Assembly (NCBI RefSeq): GCF_014303395.1
Contig: NZ_CP060298.1
Span: 5,565,851-5,629,850 of the forward strand
DNA from: Nakamurella sp. PAMC28650
GTDB lineage: Bacteria > Actinomycetota > Actinomycetes > Mycobacteriales > Nakamurellaceae
Direction of reading: 5' to 3'
DNA length: 64,000 nucleotides
A program made the translations under genes and the position numbers. Each line of letters opens with the position of its first letter. The stretch's first letter is position 1. The notes beneath the pieces are model-generated. The model ran no database searches, was not told the DNA's origin, and saw only the letters and a list, made by a program, of their open reading frames with translations. Positions 63,215-64,000 of this stretch are shown here, in pieces.

Positions 63215-63745
63215 ATGCGATCACCGCGTGGCGTCACGCCGCTCCCCGCCGGCCCCGGCCAGGAATCCGTCTGGGACTACCCACGGCCACCGTTGCTGCA
63301 GCGTTCGCCGAGGACGGTGGAAGTGCGGGCGGGCGAGGCGGTGGTGGCAAGGACGAACGAGGCCTGGCGCGTGATGGAGACGAGCCATCCGCCGACCTGG
63401 TACCTGCCGCGATCCGCGGTGGACGAGAACTCCCTCCGGCTGTCGTCCCACCCCTCAACGACCTGCGAGTGGAAGGGCGCCGCCACCTACTGGGACGTCC
63501 GGATCGGCGACCACTTTCTCGAGGCCGCGGCCTGGAGCTACCAGCATCCGACGAGTGGGTTCCGCGAGATCACCGGGCATCTGGCGTTTCTCGCCGCCAA
63601 TCCGACCGATTCCAGTCACCCGGGGCTGACCTGCGAGGTCGACGGAGAGCTGGTCCGGCCGCAACCGAGCGGCTTCTACGGCGGGTGGATCACCGATGAC
63701 GTGGTCGGCCCGTTCAAAGGGATCCCCGGCTCCTGGGGCTGGTAG
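63215..63745 (+). CDS. DUF427 domain protein
   Basis: The 176-residue protein matches DUF427: RTVEVRAGEAVVARTNEAWRVMETSHPPTWYLPRSAV, then CEWKGAATYWDV and AAWSYQHPTSGF, and the C-terminal PQPSGFYGGWIT. These compact beta-rich proteins are widespread in actinobacteria, and their function is unknown. Its last codons (IPGSWGW stop) lie in the first unit of a 28-base tandem repeat. Confidence 0.82.
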   Translation: MRSPRGVTPLPAGPGQESVWDYPRPPLLQRSPRTVEVRAGEAVVARTNEAWRVMETSHPPTWYLPRSAVDENSLRLSSHPSTTCEWKGAATYWDVRIGDHFLEAAAWSYQHPTSGFREITGHLAFLAANPTDSSHPGLTCEVDGELVRPQPSGFYGGWITDDVVGPFKGIPGSWGW

Positions 63746-63860
63746 GCAGATCCCCGGCTCCTGGGGCTGGTAGGCAGATCCCCGGCTCCTGGGGCTGGTA
63801 GGCAGATCCCCGGCTCCTGGGGCTGGTAGGCAGATCCCCGGCTCCTGGGGCTGGTAGGCA
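63721..63860. repeat. Five perfect tandem 28-bp repeats at the DUF427 stop
   Basis: The unit GATCCCCGGCTCCTGGGGCT plus GGTAGGCA occurs five times without change at 63721, 63749, 63777, 63805 and 63833. The first unit encodes the final residues and stop of the DUF427 gene, so the gene end was copied four more times. Each unit contains a CCCC...GGGG hairpin. There are no spacers, so it is not a CRISPR array. Confidence 0.95.
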
Positions 63861-63870
63861 CGGCCCCGGC

Positions 63871-64000
63871 TCAACGCAGCAGCAACCACGCCGCCAGCGC
63901 CGCATCCAGGGTCGCCGCCACCGCCCGGACGAGGTCGACCCGTAGCAACGACCGGTACACCGACTTCTCGAAGCCGGTGGAGAGCCGGCCGTGCAGCGGG
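63871..64000 (-). CDS. C-terminal end of an unknown gene (partial)
   Basis: A minus-strand frame enters from the right edge and stops with TGA at 63873-63871, 10 bases beyond the last 28-bp repeat unit. The visible 42 residues include STGFEKSVYRSLLRVDLVRA and end in an Ala/Leu-rich tail AALAAWLLLR. Codon use is normal for a real gene. No family is recognised from this tail. Confidence 0.5.
   Translation of the reverse strand, partial: PLHGRLSTGFEKSVYRSLLRVDLVRAVAATLDAALAAWLLLR

Noticed and set aside
63721..63860. Possible CRISPR array (five 28-bp repeats)
   Set aside because: Units are directly adjacent with no spacers, include a gene's stop codon, and no cas gene is present.

Overview
The window is strongly G+C-rich and almost fully coding, with frequent GTG/TTG starts and very G/C-biased third codon positions. 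It carries actinobacterial hallmarks: a gpm-senX3-regX3 block, a cysS-rlmB pair, a SigE-family sigma factor, an MsiK-like shared ABC ATPase and an LLM-class oxidoreductase. It looks like chromosomal DNA of a soil or environmental actinomycete, possibly Nakamurella/Frankia-like, but the genus cannot be fixed from sequence alone. No phage, transposase, integrase or CRISPR array was seen.

Layout. 1-5.6 kb: end of an unknown gene, an orphan solute-binding protein with a YceI protein, a divergent MarR regulator, an LLM-oxidoreductase/hemerythrin fusion, and a small membrane protein with a YidC/Oxa1 paralogue. 5.6-12.6 kb: a succinate-semialdehyde dehydrogenase and a DeoR-headed sugar operon (DeoR, PfkB kinase, 2-hydroxyacid dehydrogenase, FGGY kinase, class II aldolase). 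12.8-17.7 kb: two glycan hydrolases (GH3, GH5), each broken by an apparent single-base frameshift. 17.9-19.5 kb: SigE-type sigma factor, putative anti-sigma and a repeat-rich secreted protein. 19.6-26.2 kb: a complete [NiFe]-hydrogenase maturation set (hypFCDE on the minus strand, hypAB divergent) without hydrogenase subunits. 26.4-33.3 kb: serine hydrolase, phytoene-desaturase-like oxidoreductase, a membrane lipoprotein gene split by an in-frame TAG, tRNA-Thr(TGT) and an XRE regulator. 33.7-38.2 kb: efeUOB iron uptake behind an IdeR/DtxR-like box. 38.5-46.8 kb: peptide deformylase, an OtsA-OtsB fusion, a LacI regulator divergent from an MsiK-like ATPase, an ABC-2 exporter and a DivIVA-like protein. 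46.8-49.5 kb: znu-type zinc/manganese importer behind a Zur-like box. 50-53.5 kb: Tyr-phosphatase, rlmB, cysS. 53.9-58.8 kb: a sugar ABC importer without its own ATPase, and a sugar-phosphate isomerase-like protein. 58.8-64 kb: regX3, senX3, gpm, a DUF4349 lipoprotein, a DUF427 protein and a partial gene at the edge.

How the parts work together. Sugar handling is the main theme: glycan hydrolases, a sugar importer that probably borrows the MsiK-like ATPase 10 kb upstream, an aldolase/kinase catabolic operon and trehalose synthesis. Metal homeostasis is the second theme: efeUOB, znu and nickel insertion by Hyp proteins, with recognisable metalloregulator sites.

The most unusual observations are a dispersed palindromic repeat family (five copies), tandem repeats that begin at or include stop codons, a HypC-like N-terminus fused in frame to HypF, an LLM-hemerythrin fusion, an OtsA-OtsB fusion, a long inverted repeat between the sugar-binding protein gene and its permeases, and several genes carrying single-base lesions that are either real decay or sequencing errors.
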